This document shows, in pieces, positions 1 to 6,430 of a stretch of DNA of 24,061 bases (the stretch's first letter is position 1; every line of letters starts with the position of its first letter). The notes below the pieces were generated by a model. That model was given only the letters and a program-made list of their open reading frames with translations. It made no database searches and had not been told where the DNA came from. Origin of the DNA: an uncultured Oscillibacter sp. Lineage in GTDB: Bacteria > Bacillota > Clostridia > Oscillospirales > Oscillospiraceae. Position numbers and translations under genes: made by a program. Where the stretch lies: positions 1-24,061 of the forward strand of contig CAJUQM010000038.1 of the NCBI GenBank assembly GCA_910588005.1, read 5' to 3'.

Positions 1-987
1 GCTCTCGCCGGGGATGCCCAGGGTGAGCATGGGGATCAGGGAGCCGCCGGTGACGCCGTTGTTGGCGGCCTCGGAACCGGCTACGCCCTCAATGGCGCCA
101 TGGCCGAATTCCTCGGGAGTCTTGGAGAATTGGCGGGCGGTGTTGTAGCCCATAAAGCAGGCAATGGAGGCGCCGGCGCCGGGCAGGATGCCGATCAGGG
201 TCCCCATGACGGAGGAGCGGAGGATGGTGGGCGTGACCTTTTTGATCTCCGCCCGGGTGGGCATCATCTTGTCGGTGAACTTAGCGGCCTTGGCCCGTTT
301 GACAATTTTTTCCTCCGCCAGAATCAGAACCTGGCTCATGGAGAACAGGCCAATGAGGGCGCAGGTGGTGTTGATGCCCTCATAGAGGGAGGACTGGCCG
401 AACATGAACCGCTTCACGCCCTCCATGGGATCCATGCCGATGGTGGAGAGCAGCAGGCCCAGTGCGCCGGAGATCAGTCCCTTGACCATGGATTTGGAGC
501 TGACGCCGGCGATGATGGTCAGTCCAAAGATGGACAGCCAGAAATACTCCGGGGAGCCGAACATCATGGCTACTTTGGCCAGCAGCGGGGCGAAGAAGTA
601 CAGAGCGATGCAGGAGAGAAGGCCGCCCCAGAAAGAGGAAAAAGCGGACATGCCAAGAGCCTTGCCGGCCTTGCCCTGGAGGGTCATCTGATAGCCCTCA
701 ATGGCGGTGGCGGCGGAGGCGGGGGTGCCGGGGGTGTGGATCAAGATGGCGGAGATGGACCCGCCGAAGATGGCGCCGCAGTAGATGGCACCCAGGACGA
801 TCAGGCCGGTGGATGCCTCCATAGTGAAGGTCATAGGCAGCAGCAGGGCCACGCCCATGGCGGCGGACAGGCCCGGAAGGCAGCCGATGACAATACCGAT
901 GGTGGTACCCGCGGCCATGGCCAGGATATTGACGGGGATAAGGGCGTTGATAAAGCCCTGGCCCATCAAGGTTAAGGTCTCTAACAT
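1..987 (-). CDS. tctA: TctA-family large permease subunit of a tripartite tricarboxylate transporter (C-terminus off the window)
   Basis: The minus frame is open from ATG at 987 to the window edge (329 codons, no stop). TctA proteins are about 500 residues, so roughly the last third is missing. Seen: a very hydrophobic multi-pass protein, the family's N-terminal signature GCLPGLSAAMGVALLLP near residues 37-53, a second ILPGAGAS segment, and LGIPGES at the cut end. Known of the family: TctA is the large integral membrane subunit that moves carboxylates captured by the periplasmic-type binding protein TctC, using an ion gradient. The start is set by GGGGGAGG just upstream. The tctB stop lies 16 bases before it, so tctC, tctB and tctA form one operon. 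The substrate cannot be read from sequence; citrate or another tricarboxylate is only the family default. Confidence 0.95.
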   Translation of the reverse strand, partial: MLETLTLMGQGFINALIPVNILAMAAGTTIGIVIGCLPGLSAAMGVALLLPMTFTMEASTGLIVLGAIYCGAIFGGSISAILIHTPGTPASAATAIEGYQMTLQGKAGKALGMSAFSSFWGGLLSCIALYFFAPLLAKVAMMFGSPEYFWLSIFGLTIIAGVSSKSMVKGLISGALGLLLSTIGMDPMEGVKRFMFGQSSLYEGINTTCALIGLFSMSQVLILAEEKIVKRAKAAKFTDKMMPTRAEIKKVTPTILRSSVMGTLIGILPGAGASIACFMGYNTARQFSKTPEEFGHGAIEGVAGSEAANNGVTGGSLIPMLTLGIPGES

Positions 988-1003
988 AAATCGTCCTCCC
1001 CCT

Positions 1004-1447
1004 TTACTTAAACAGCAGGCCAGCGGGTAACCGAACCTTCAAAAACAGTGTGAAGGCGCAGTAGACCAGAGCCAGAATCACGGCAGTGGACAGCAGGATC
1101 TGCCACTTGGGAACCTTCAAAAACAGCAGGCAGGCCACCATGAACACCAGCGTGGCGATGTAGAACCCGGCGAAGTACATCACCACCAGGTACAGCACCA
1201 CCATGCCCAAAATGGGGAAAAACTGCCTGGGCAAAAATCCCTCAAAGTCCTCCAGGCCGGTGGTGACGCCGCTCTTCTTCGCCGCCCGGAGCATCTGCGC
1301 CACATACAGCGTGGTCAGGGCGGCCAGCAGAATGATGATGAACAGGGGATAGGTCTGGGCGGCTGCCGGCAGCTGCAGTGTCAGCCCAAGGAACAGGGCG
1401 CACACTGCATACATAAACACGACGACCCCAATATCTGTTTTTTTCAT
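1004..1447 (-). CDS. tctB: TctB-family small membrane subunit of the tripartite tricarboxylate transporter
   Basis: A 147-residue protein with four predicted membrane segments: IGVVVFMYAVCALFLGL near the N-terminus, YPLFIIILLAALTTLYVA, and a pair of long hydrophobic stretches in the C-terminal half. Size and spacing match the TctB family, the poorly conserved small permease partner of TctA. The start at 1447 is chosen because GAGAGGTG lies about 10 bases upstream. An in-frame ATG at 1474 has no ribosome binding site and would place the start inside the intergenic hairpin region. It sits between tctC and tctA on the same strand, which supports the assignment more than its sequence does. Confidence 0.88.
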   Translation of the reverse strand: MKKTDIGVVVFMYAVCALFLGLTLQLPAAAQTYPLFIIILLAALTTLYVAQMLRAAKKSGVTTGLEDFEGFLPRQFFPILGMVVLYLVVMYFAGFYIATLVFMVACLLFLKVPKWQILLSTAVILALVYCAFTLFLKVRLPAGLLFK

Positions 1448-1479
1448 CTCGTGTAAACACCTCTCATGGTTCATAATAA

Positions 1480-1510
1480 ATGCGGGGCCTCAAGATATGA
1501 AGCCCCGCAT
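1480..1510 (-). promoter_or_regulatory. Intergenic hairpin between tctC and tctB
   Basis: Perfect 9-bp inverted repeat: ATGCGGGGC at 1480-1488 pairs with GCCCCGCAT at 1502-1510, with a 13-base loop. It starts 7 bases after the tctC stop. In the direction of transcription it is followed by TTATTATG rather than a clear U-tract. A stable hairpin after the binding-protein gene is a common way to keep more binding-protein mRNA than permease mRNA, by partial termination or 3'-end protection. That role is inferred. Confidence 0.6.
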
Positions 1511-1517
1511 GGGGAAG

Positions 1518-2549
1518 TCAGTCGTTCCAAAGACCAGAGACCGTCTCTGTGCAGAAGGTGTACTGCGCATCCAGCAGGGCGGCGGTAGCGGCGGGATCCA
1601 TATAGAGTGTGGTGACACCGGCTTTTTCAGCGGCGTCCAGGTATTCGGCGTCCTCCATCGCCTGCTTAAAGGCCTCGGCATAGAAGTCGATGATCTCCTG
1701 GGGGGTGTCCTTGGGGGCCACGATGGCGCGGGCGGAGCCGTACCACTGGTCGTAATAGCCCAGCTCACCCAATGTGGGAGCGTCGGGGAAGTTCTCCATC
1801 CGCTGGGTGTCGTATACGCCCAGAACTTTCAGTTCGGAGACCATGGAGGCGATATCGGCCTCCTTGGCCACGGAGAAGTCCACCTCGCCCTGGCGCAGGG
1901 CCAGCAGTTGGTCGGCGGTGCCGCCGTAGGGGATGGCAGTGTACTCAAAGCCGGCGGTGGAGGCCAGTAGCTGAGCGCCAATGTGGTTGGAGGCCTTGTT
2001 GCCGTTGGTGGAGGCCTTCAGCTCGCCGGGATGGTCCTTGGCGTAGGCAACCAGGTCTTCCAAAGTATTGAACTGGCTGCTTGCAGAAACCAGTACCAGC
2101 GAGGTCTCGTTGACGTGGTTGCAGATGGGGATAAAGTCCTCCATGGTGTAATCGCCCAGGCCCTCCACGATGTTGGAGCACAGGGTGGGCAGATTTACAA
2201 AGCCCAGGGTGTAGCCGTCGGGATTGGCCTGGGACAGGGCCGTCCAGCCGATGGAGCCGGAACCGCCCTCCTGGTTGTCAATGACCACGGTCTGACCAAT
2301 GTACTTGGTGGCGTACTGGCTGAGAACGCGTGCGGTGTTATCGGTACCGGAGCCGGCCTTGTAGGCCACGATCATGTTCACAGGCTCGCTGGGAGTCCAG
2401 CCGGTGGCGGCAGGCTCGTTGGCATCGTCTGTATTGGCGGCGGCGGGAGGGGGTGTAGTGCCGGCATTATCGCCGGAGCCGCCTCCGCAGGCGCACAGGC
2501 TCAGCAGCATCGAGGCGGTCAGAAGGAATGTAAGGAGTCTCTTTTTCAT
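1518..2549 (-). CDS. tctC: TctC-family substrate-binding lipoprotein of the tripartite tricarboxylate transporter
   Basis: 343 residues beginning MKKRLLTFLLTASMLLSLCACGGGSG: a lipoprotein signal peptide with a Cys lipobox, then a Ser/Thr/Pro/Ala-rich linker to about residue 50. The mature domain is a Bug/TctC (TTT binding receptor) fold: WTPSEPVNMIVAYKAGSGTDNTAR, then QEGGSGSIGW, SNHIGAQLLASTAGFEY and IPYGGTADQLLALRQGEVDF, in family order. It captures a small carboxylate outside the cell for TctAB. The start at 2549 follows AGAGGA by about 9 bases and gives a clean signal peptide; the longer frame from 2585 would add 12 charged residues in front of it. First gene of the operon. Confidence 0.95.
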   Translation of the reverse strand: MKKRLLTFLLTASMLLSLCACGGGSGDNAGTTPPPAAANTDDANEPAATGWTPSEPVNMIVAYKAGSGTDNTARVLSQYATKYIGQTVVIDNQEGGSGSIGWTALSQANPDGYTLGFVNLPTLCSNIVEGLGDYTMEDFIPICNHVNETSLVLVSASSQFNTLEDLVAYAKDHPGELKASTNGNKASNHIGAQLLASTAGFEYTAIPYGGTADQLLALRQGEVDFSVAKEADIASMVSELKVLGVYDTQRMENFPDAPTLGELGYYDQWYGSARAIVAPKDTPQEIIDFYAEAFKQAMEDAEYLDAAEKAGVTTLYMDPAATAALLDAQYTFCTETVSGLWND

Positions 2550-2585
2550 ATGTGATTTCCTCTCTTCTTCTATGGGATGATACAA

Positions 2586-2613
2586 AGTATACAGGTATAG
2601 AGGAAAAAAACAA
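2586..2613 (-). promoter_or_regulatory. Putative promoter of the tct operon
   Basis: -10 TATACT at 2591-2586 and -35 TTGTTT at 2613-2608, 16 bases apart, read on the minus strand toward tctC. The -10 matches consensus at 5 of 6 positions and the -35 is weaker. The leader to the tctC ATG at 2549 would be about 30 bases. Confidence 0.45.
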
Positions 2614-2991
2614 GTCTTTGCGGCGAGAGTTTAACACCGCCTTTACATGGAGAGACATTTCATTTGCACGCTCTTTGCAATGGGACTGGGAGAGATTTTC
2701 TCCGCGCTGTGCGGCGCGGCGGGAGTCCAGTTGAGGGCGTGGCCCCGTCCCATGGTTACCAGAGGACGTTTCCTGATGCGGGGTCCATGGTCGCTGGGGG
2801 AGACCGCCCCGATTGTGTCCTCCAGAGTGATCTCTGTATCATTGATGGGTAATTGCGTGTTGGAGAGCGCGGACGTTTTACGGGAGCGTATAGAAAGGGA
2901 AAATGTGCGTGTAAGACAGATTGTGGAGAATAATTTTTGGAAAGAGGCGGACACTACGGTTATATCCCATGAATACAGGAGGAAATGCCAC
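2614..2991. other. Intergenic stretch without a recognisable gene
   Basis: This is the 378 bases between the tct promoter and the SLH gene. Both strands carry open frames (one in frame with the SLH gene from 2647, one on the minus strand ending at 2643). None has a Shine-Dalgarno-supported start or a familiar sequence. A convincing promoter for the SLH gene was not found, and no hairpin terminator is obvious. Confidence 0.4.
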
Positions 2992-3981
2992 TTGAAAAAT
3001 AGTTTTACAAGACGGACCGCCGTATTGACCCTGATTGCTGCCCTGGTATTGAGCGGCAGCGCTTCAGCGCTGTTTGGGAAAAAGCAGGAACCGCCTACGG
3101 CGGAGGCAGGGGCGCCCACGGTCCAGGATTTGGAAATCAAGACCTATCGCGGGATTCCGTATCAGGCCCAATTCCTTGCCGCTGACAATGAGGGGGACGA
3201 GATGACCTTCTCCCTGGTGGAACAGCCCAGGAAGGGCGTGGTGGTTATCGAGGGGGATGCCTTCACGTATACGCCGGATGAGGGGATCACCGGAGGAGAT
3301 AGCTTCACCTATGCCGCTACCGACAGTGCGGGTCATACCTCTCTTCCCGCCACTGTAAAGGTCTCCATCGATAAGGCCCGCTCCGGCGTCACTTATGCCG
3401 ACACCGCAGGAAGTCCGGCGGCCGCGGCGGCGCAGGAGCTGGCGGAAAACGGCATTTTTACCGGCTGCAAAATCGGAGGACAGTACTTTTTTGAACCCGA
3501 CCGTCCCGTTTCCCGCAGTGAGTTCCTGGCTATGGTTATGGAGACGTCTGGAAGGGATGTCACCGCTGTCACAATGACCGGCTTTTGCGACGATGAGGCC
3601 ATTCCCACTTGGGCCAAGGCCTACGCCGCCGCAGGGGTATCAGACGGTGTGATGCAGGGTACCGCCACAGCGGAGGGACTGGCCTTCCGGGGTGGAGACG
3701 CGATTACCTTCAACGAGGCGGCTACGGTTCTGGACCGGGTGCTGGATCTGGGCAATGTGGAGCTGGACGTGTGGTATGCGGACCGCACAGAGACCCCCTC
3801 ATGGGCAGCGCAGGCCGTTGGCAATATGGAGGCTGTCAGCGTATTGGCGGCGGGCAGTTTTGGCAGCCTGACCATGGAACAGCCTGTGACCCGGGGCGAC
3901 GCGGCCCGGATGCTCTCAGCTGCCAGAACGCTGTTGGATGGCCGGGAGGGGGAGACAGGGTTGTTCAGCTGGCTGAAATAA
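2992..3981 (+). CDS. Secreted protein with a cadherin/Ig-like domain and three SLH-type repeats
   Basis: 329 residues from a TTG start at 2992, preceded by AGGAGGA at 2977-2983 with an 8-base spacer. The same frame stays open back to 2647, but only the TTG start gives a signal peptide (MKNSFTRRTAVLTLIAALVLSGSASA). Residues about 40-128 form an Ig/cadherin-like module (AADNEGDEMTFSLVEQP, then FTYTPDEGITGGDSFTYAATD). Residues about 132-320 hold three degenerate S-layer homology repeats (YADTAG..AAQELAENGIFTG..FEPDRPVSRSEF; FCDDEAIPTWAKAYAAAGVSDG; YADRTETPSWAAQAVGNMEAVSV). SLH repeats bind pyruvylated secondary wall polymers, so a wall-bound surface protein is likely. Monocistronic by context. 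Confidence 0.85.
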   Translation: MKNSFTRRTAVLTLIAALVLSGSASALFGKKQEPPTAEAGAPTVQDLEIKTYRGIPYQAQFLAADNEGDEMTFSLVEQPRKGVVVIEGDAFTYTPDEGITGGDSFTYAATDSAGHTSLPATVKVSIDKARSGVTYADTAGSPAAAAAQELAENGIFTGCKIGGQYFFEPDRPVSRSEFLAMVMETSGRDVTAVTMTGFCDDEAIPTWAKAYAAAGVSDGVMQGTATAEGLAFRGGDAITFNEAATVLDRVLDLGNVELDVWYADRTETPSWAAQAVGNMEAVSVLAAGSFGSLTMEQPVTRGDAARMLSAARTLLDGREGETGLFSWLK

Positions 3982-4143
3982 AGAGATCGCGTCCGTTATT
4001 GGAAACGGCGGATGGATAGAGGCGCTGTCTGGGTGGCCGTCAGGCAGATGCGCTGGAATATGGCAGAAGAACTCTAATAAGGTCCGACGGCAGCCCCCCT
4101 GCCAGAAGGGCGTCCGGCGATTTTAAATAGGGATTCCAAACAG

Positions 4144-4187
4144 GAAGTCACCCCTTGGAGGCATGTGCTTTTCCAAAGGGTGACTTC
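4144..4187 (+). terminator. Hairpin terminator candidate after the SLH gene
   Basis: 15-base arms (4144-4158 and 4173-4187) pair with a single C-A mismatch around a 14-base loop. Only a weak T-tract (TTCTTC) follows. It lies 160 bases after the SLH stop and before the PAP2 promoter. The bases between the SLH stop and this hairpin show no gene. Confidence 0.55.
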
Positions 4188-4216
4188 TTCACATATGGAG
4201 AAAAGGCAAAAAAGAG

Positions 4217-4245
4217 TTGTATTGACCAGCCAATATTGCTATAAT
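4217..4245 (+). promoter_or_regulatory. Extended -10 promoter of the PAP2 gene
   Basis: A consensus extended -10, TGCTATAAT (TG at 4237-4238, TATAAT at 4240-4245), with a weak -35 TTGTAT at 4217-4222 and a 17-base spacer. Transcription would start near 4252, about 64 bases before the GTG start. Confidence 0.65.
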
Positions 4246-4291
4246 TTCTTATGAAAAACACGCCGGGCAATCTATAGATTGGCTCGGTCAA
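4222..4291. repeat. Inverted repeat framing the PAP2 promoter, with an inner palindrome
   Basis: TTGACCAGCCAAT (4222-4234) is repeated inverted as ATTGGCTCGGTCAA (4278-4291). The match is exact apart from one inserted base. The arms flank the -10 element. Between them, ending next to the right arm, is a perfect 14-bp palindrome, CAATCTATAGATTG (4268-4281). The layout suits a repressor operator pair with a second site just downstream of the start point. Function is inferred. Confidence 0.55.
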
Positions 4292-4315
4292 CAGCGGAGA
4301 GGAGGTAAGCAGGCT

Positions 4316-4855
4316 GTGGAACTCGCTGCTTTAAACTGGATACAGGCCAATCTGCGCTGCCCCTTTTTAGATGCCGTGATGCCTTGGCTCAGCATAATTT
4401 GCGACCATGGGGAAATTTGGATTTTGCTGGCTGCAGTGCTTCTTTGCAGCCGCCAGGTACGCGGCCAGGGTGTTGCGGTGTCCTGCGGCCTGGCGTTGGA
4501 CCTTGTGACCTGCAATCTTCTGCTAAAGCCTATGTTCAACCGGATTCGTCCGTTCGTCCTGGTACCGTCCGTTGAACTTTTAGTAAGACCGCCTATGGAC
4601 GCATCCTTTCCCTCGGGCCATACCGCCGTGTCCTTTGCGGCTGTCTTTGCGCTGAGGGCGTCGGGAAGCCCGCTGTGGAAACCGGCTTTGTTTTTGGCTG
4701 TGGCAATCGCTTTTTCCCGGCTGTATTTATATGTACATTGGCCCAGTGATGTGCTGGGCGGAGCTTTACTGGGGGCCGCCGTAGGCTGGGCCGGAGCCAA
4801 GATCGGAGCGGCTGCGAAAAAGCGCTGGCCGCATTTTGATAAAAAACGGAAATAG
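4316..4855 (+). CDS. PAP2-family membrane phosphatase (undecaprenyl-diphosphatase/lipid phosphatase type)
   Basis: 179 residues from GTG at 4316, with AGGAGG 10 bases upstream. All three phosphatase motifs of the PAP2 (type 2 phosphatidic acid phosphatase) superfamily are present: KPMFNRIRP (K-x6-RP), FPSGHT (PSGH) and SRLYLYVHWPSD (SR-x5-H-x3-D), with the catalytic His in each of the last two. Five or six hydrophobic segments place these motifs on the outer membrane face. Such small bacterial proteins dephosphorylate undecaprenyl diphosphate (BcrC/PgpB type) or other lipid phosphates; the exact substrate cannot be chosen here. It has its own promoter, and convergent transcription from the DUF554 gene meets it at a shared terminator. 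Confidence 0.92.
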   Translation: MELAALNWIQANLRCPFLDAVMPWLSIICDHGEIWILLAAVLLCSRQVRGQGVAVSCGLALDLVTCNLLLKPMFNRIRPFVLVPSVELLVRPPMDASFPSGHTAVSFAAVFALRASGSPLWKPALFLAVAIAFSRLYLYVHWPSDVLGGALLGAAVGWAGAKIGAAAKKRWPHFDKKRK

Positions 4856-4868
4856 TGGAGAAAAAATC

Positions 4869-4905
4869 GAACCTAGGCCGTGCCAGCATGGTGCGGCCTA
4901 GGTTC
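4869..4905. terminator. Bidirectional terminator between the PAP2 and DUF554 genes
   Basis: Perfect 12-bp stem: GAACCTAGGCCG (4869-4880) with CGGCCTAGGTTC (4894-4905), 13-base loop. On the minus strand the stem is followed by GATTTTTT, a good U-tract for the DUF554 transcript. On the plus strand AGTTT follows. Confidence 0.85.
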
Positions 4906-4908
4906 AGT

Positions 4909-5643
4909 TTACATAAACATGCAGAGTAAAATCGGGAGAAAGATGGCGGGCACCAGATTCATCACCTTGATTTTTGTGAGGTTCAGCATGTTCAGGGCCA
5001 GAGCGGCGATCAGCAGCGAACCCACACAAGTCATTTCGGCAATGACGGCGTCTCCCAGCAGAGGGGAGAGGAAGGAGGCCAGCAGGGAGATGCTTCCCTG
5101 ATATAAAAACAACGCTGCGGCGGAAAACGCCACGCCAATACCCAGGGAGGAGGCAAAGACAATGGAACTGATGCCGTCCAGCAGGGATTTGGCCTGGAGG
5201 GTCTCGTAGTTTCCGGTGAGACCGTTTTCCAGTGCGCCTACAATGGCCATGGCTCCTACGCAGAAGAGGAGGCTGGCGGTGACAAAGCCCTCTGAAACAG
5301 AGACGCCGCCCTCACCGCGGGCCAGCCGCTCGGTCTTTCTCTGTACCCAGTCGCCCAGTGTGCGCATTCGCCGGTCCAGATCCAGCAGTTCGCCGATAAC
5401 GGCGCCTGTCACCATGGAGAGAATGGCGATCAGGGTGTTGTTTCCCTCCAGGGCGCCGCTGATGCCGATGTAGAGTACACACAGGGCCACGCCGTTCATG
5501 ATGATGTTTTGGAGCCGCTGTCCAAGGGCGGCGCTGCCGGTTGGCAGCCGGGAGGAGAAGCGAGCCGCCAGCCATTTCAGCAGCATGCCGGCGATGGAGC
5601 CGGCTAAAACCGCCAGGGCGTTTATAACAGTACCTGTCAGCAT
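4909..5643 (-). CDS. DUF554 family membrane protein (YdfK/YqgA-like)
   Basis: 244 residues with about seven hydrophobic segments. It begins MLTGTVINALAVLAGSIAGMLL and has the DUF554 landmarks: a small loop ending RLQNIIMNGVALCVLYIGISGAL, the acidic GAVIGELLDLDRRM, and the segment FVTASLLFCVGAMAIVGALENGLTGNYETLQAKSLLDGISSIVFASSLGIGV (given here only as family landmarks). The family is found across bacteria as a probable transport or membrane protein, with no established substrate. The start overlaps the tcdA stop by 7 bases, so the two are probably translationally coupled. The terminator at 4869-4905 ends the unit. Confidence 0.88.
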   Translation of the reverse strand: MLTGTVINALAVLAGSIAGMLLKWLAARFSSRLPTGSAALGQRLQNIIMNGVALCVLYIGISGALEGNNTLIAILSMVTGAVIGELLDLDRRMRTLGDWVQRKTERLARGEGGVSVSEGFVTASLLFCVGAMAIVGALENGLTGNYETLQAKSLLDGISSIVFASSLGIGVAFSAAALFLYQGSISLLASFLSPLLGDAVIAEMTCVGSLLIAALALNMLNLTKIKVMNLVPAIFLPILLCMFM

Positions 5644-6374
5644 GATGATCCGCTCTCTTTCTGATTTAAGATGTCCCGCACGACCACACTGCCCAGCAGC
5701 AGTCCCGCTGCTGCCGGAACCCAGGGGGTGCTGGCGGGAACGCTGCGCCGCCCAGGGGGCGGCGTCTCCATCTGGCGGGCGGGAAGGGCTTTTTCAGGGC
5801 TGAACACCACCTTTTGGCAGAGAATACCCCGGTTCCGCAACTCCTTCCGCATAACCCGGGCCAGAGGGCAGCCGTAGGTCTCGGAGATGTCCGCCGCCCG
5901 CAGCTGCGCAGGATCCAGCTTGTTCCCGGTGCCCAGGGCCATGATAAGCGGAATGTCCAGCCGCTGGGCGGTTTCCGCCAGATCCAGCTTACAGCTCACT
6001 AAATCGATGGCATCCACAATATAGTCATACCGCCGTCCGGCGGAAAAGAACTCCTCCCGGTGGGCGGCGTCATAAAACCCGTGAATGGGGTGAAGGACGG
6101 CTTCCGGATGAATGTCCCGGATCCGGGCCGCCATGGCTTCCGGCTTGGGCTGTCCCACAGTTGACCACAGGGCCTCCAGCTGGCGATTCAGATTGGTGAC
6201 GGAGACCGTGTCGCTGTCCACCAGGGTCAATTCTCCAATCCCGGCCCGGGCCAGGCATTCGGCGGCATAGCTCCCGACGCCGCCCAGTCCAAAGACAATC
6301 ACATGGGCGGCGGCCAGCCGCTGCTGACCGTCCTGACCCCAGAGCATTTCGCTGCGAAAAAATTGTTCCCGCAT
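5637..6374 (-). CDS. tcdA: tRNA threonylcarbamoyladenosine dehydratase (E1/ThiF-like)
   Basis: 245 residues from ATG at 6374, chosen because GGAGG sits 5 bases upstream; that GGAGG overlaps an in-frame ATG at 6386 that has no site of its own. Seen: the nucleotide-binding loop GLGGVGSY at about residues 29-36, LVDSDTVSVTNLNRQ, and the later YGCPLARVMRKELRNRGI segment typical of TcdA/CsdL. The enzyme uses ATP to cyclise t6A37 to ct6A37 in tRNAs that read ANN codons. It resembles MoeB and ThiF, but the TcdA-specific middle segment and C-terminal hydrophobic anchor (VPAAAGLLLGSVVVRDIL) favour TcdA. It should not be counted as the missing MoeB of the Mo island. A hairpin lies immediately upstream. 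Confidence 0.9.
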   Translation of the reverse strand: MREQFFRSEMLWGQDGQQRLAAAHVIVFGLGGVGSYAAECLARAGIGELTLVDSDTVSVTNLNRQLEALWSTVGQPKPEAMAARIRDIHPEAVLHPIHGFYDAAHREEFFSAGRRYDYIVDAIDLVSCKLDLAETAQRLDIPLIMALGTGNKLDPAQLRAADISETYGCPLARVMRKELRNRGILCQKVVFSPEKALPARQMETPPPGRRSVPASTPWVPAAAGLLLGSVVVRDILNQKESGSSC

Positions 6375-6389
6375 AAGCGCCTCCATAAG

Positions 6390-6416
6390 AAAGGGGACGG
6401 CCCAGCCGTCCCCTTT
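6390..6416 (-). terminator. Hairpin between the ppiC-type gene and tcdA
   Basis: Perfect 11-bp stem AAAGGGGACGG (6390-6400) / CCGTCCCCTTT (6406-6416), 5-base loop, followed on the minus strand by CTTATGGAGG. It ends the foldase transcript at least in part. Only about 15 bases separate it from the tcdA start, so no promoter fits between them; tcdA must rely on read-through or on a promoter inside the foldase gene. Confidence 0.65.
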
Positions 6417-6430
6417 GGTAATTGATGAAA

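Noticed and set aside
100..975. Long plus-strand frame opposite tctA
   Set aside because: Low-complexity Gly/Ala/Asp product that is the complement of the clear TctA coding frame; no family features.
2647..2991. N-terminal extension of the SLH protein
   Set aside because: It would bury a perfect signal peptide behind 115 residues. The AGGAGGA-TTG start at 2992 explains the protein better.
2643..3140. Minus-strand frame ending just before the tct promoter
   Set aside because: Its upstream half lies antisense to the SLH gene, no start with a ribosome binding site was found, and the sequence is not recognisable.
4222..4291. Phase-variable invertible promoter
   Set aside because: The arms differ by an inserted base, the -35 lies at the edge, and no recombinase gene is nearby. 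An operator is simpler.
5637..6374. E1-like gene as MoeB or ThiF
   Set aside because: The TcdA-type middle segment (CPLARVMRKELRNRGI) and the C-terminal hydrophobic segment fit TcdA; there is no moaD or thiS neighbour.
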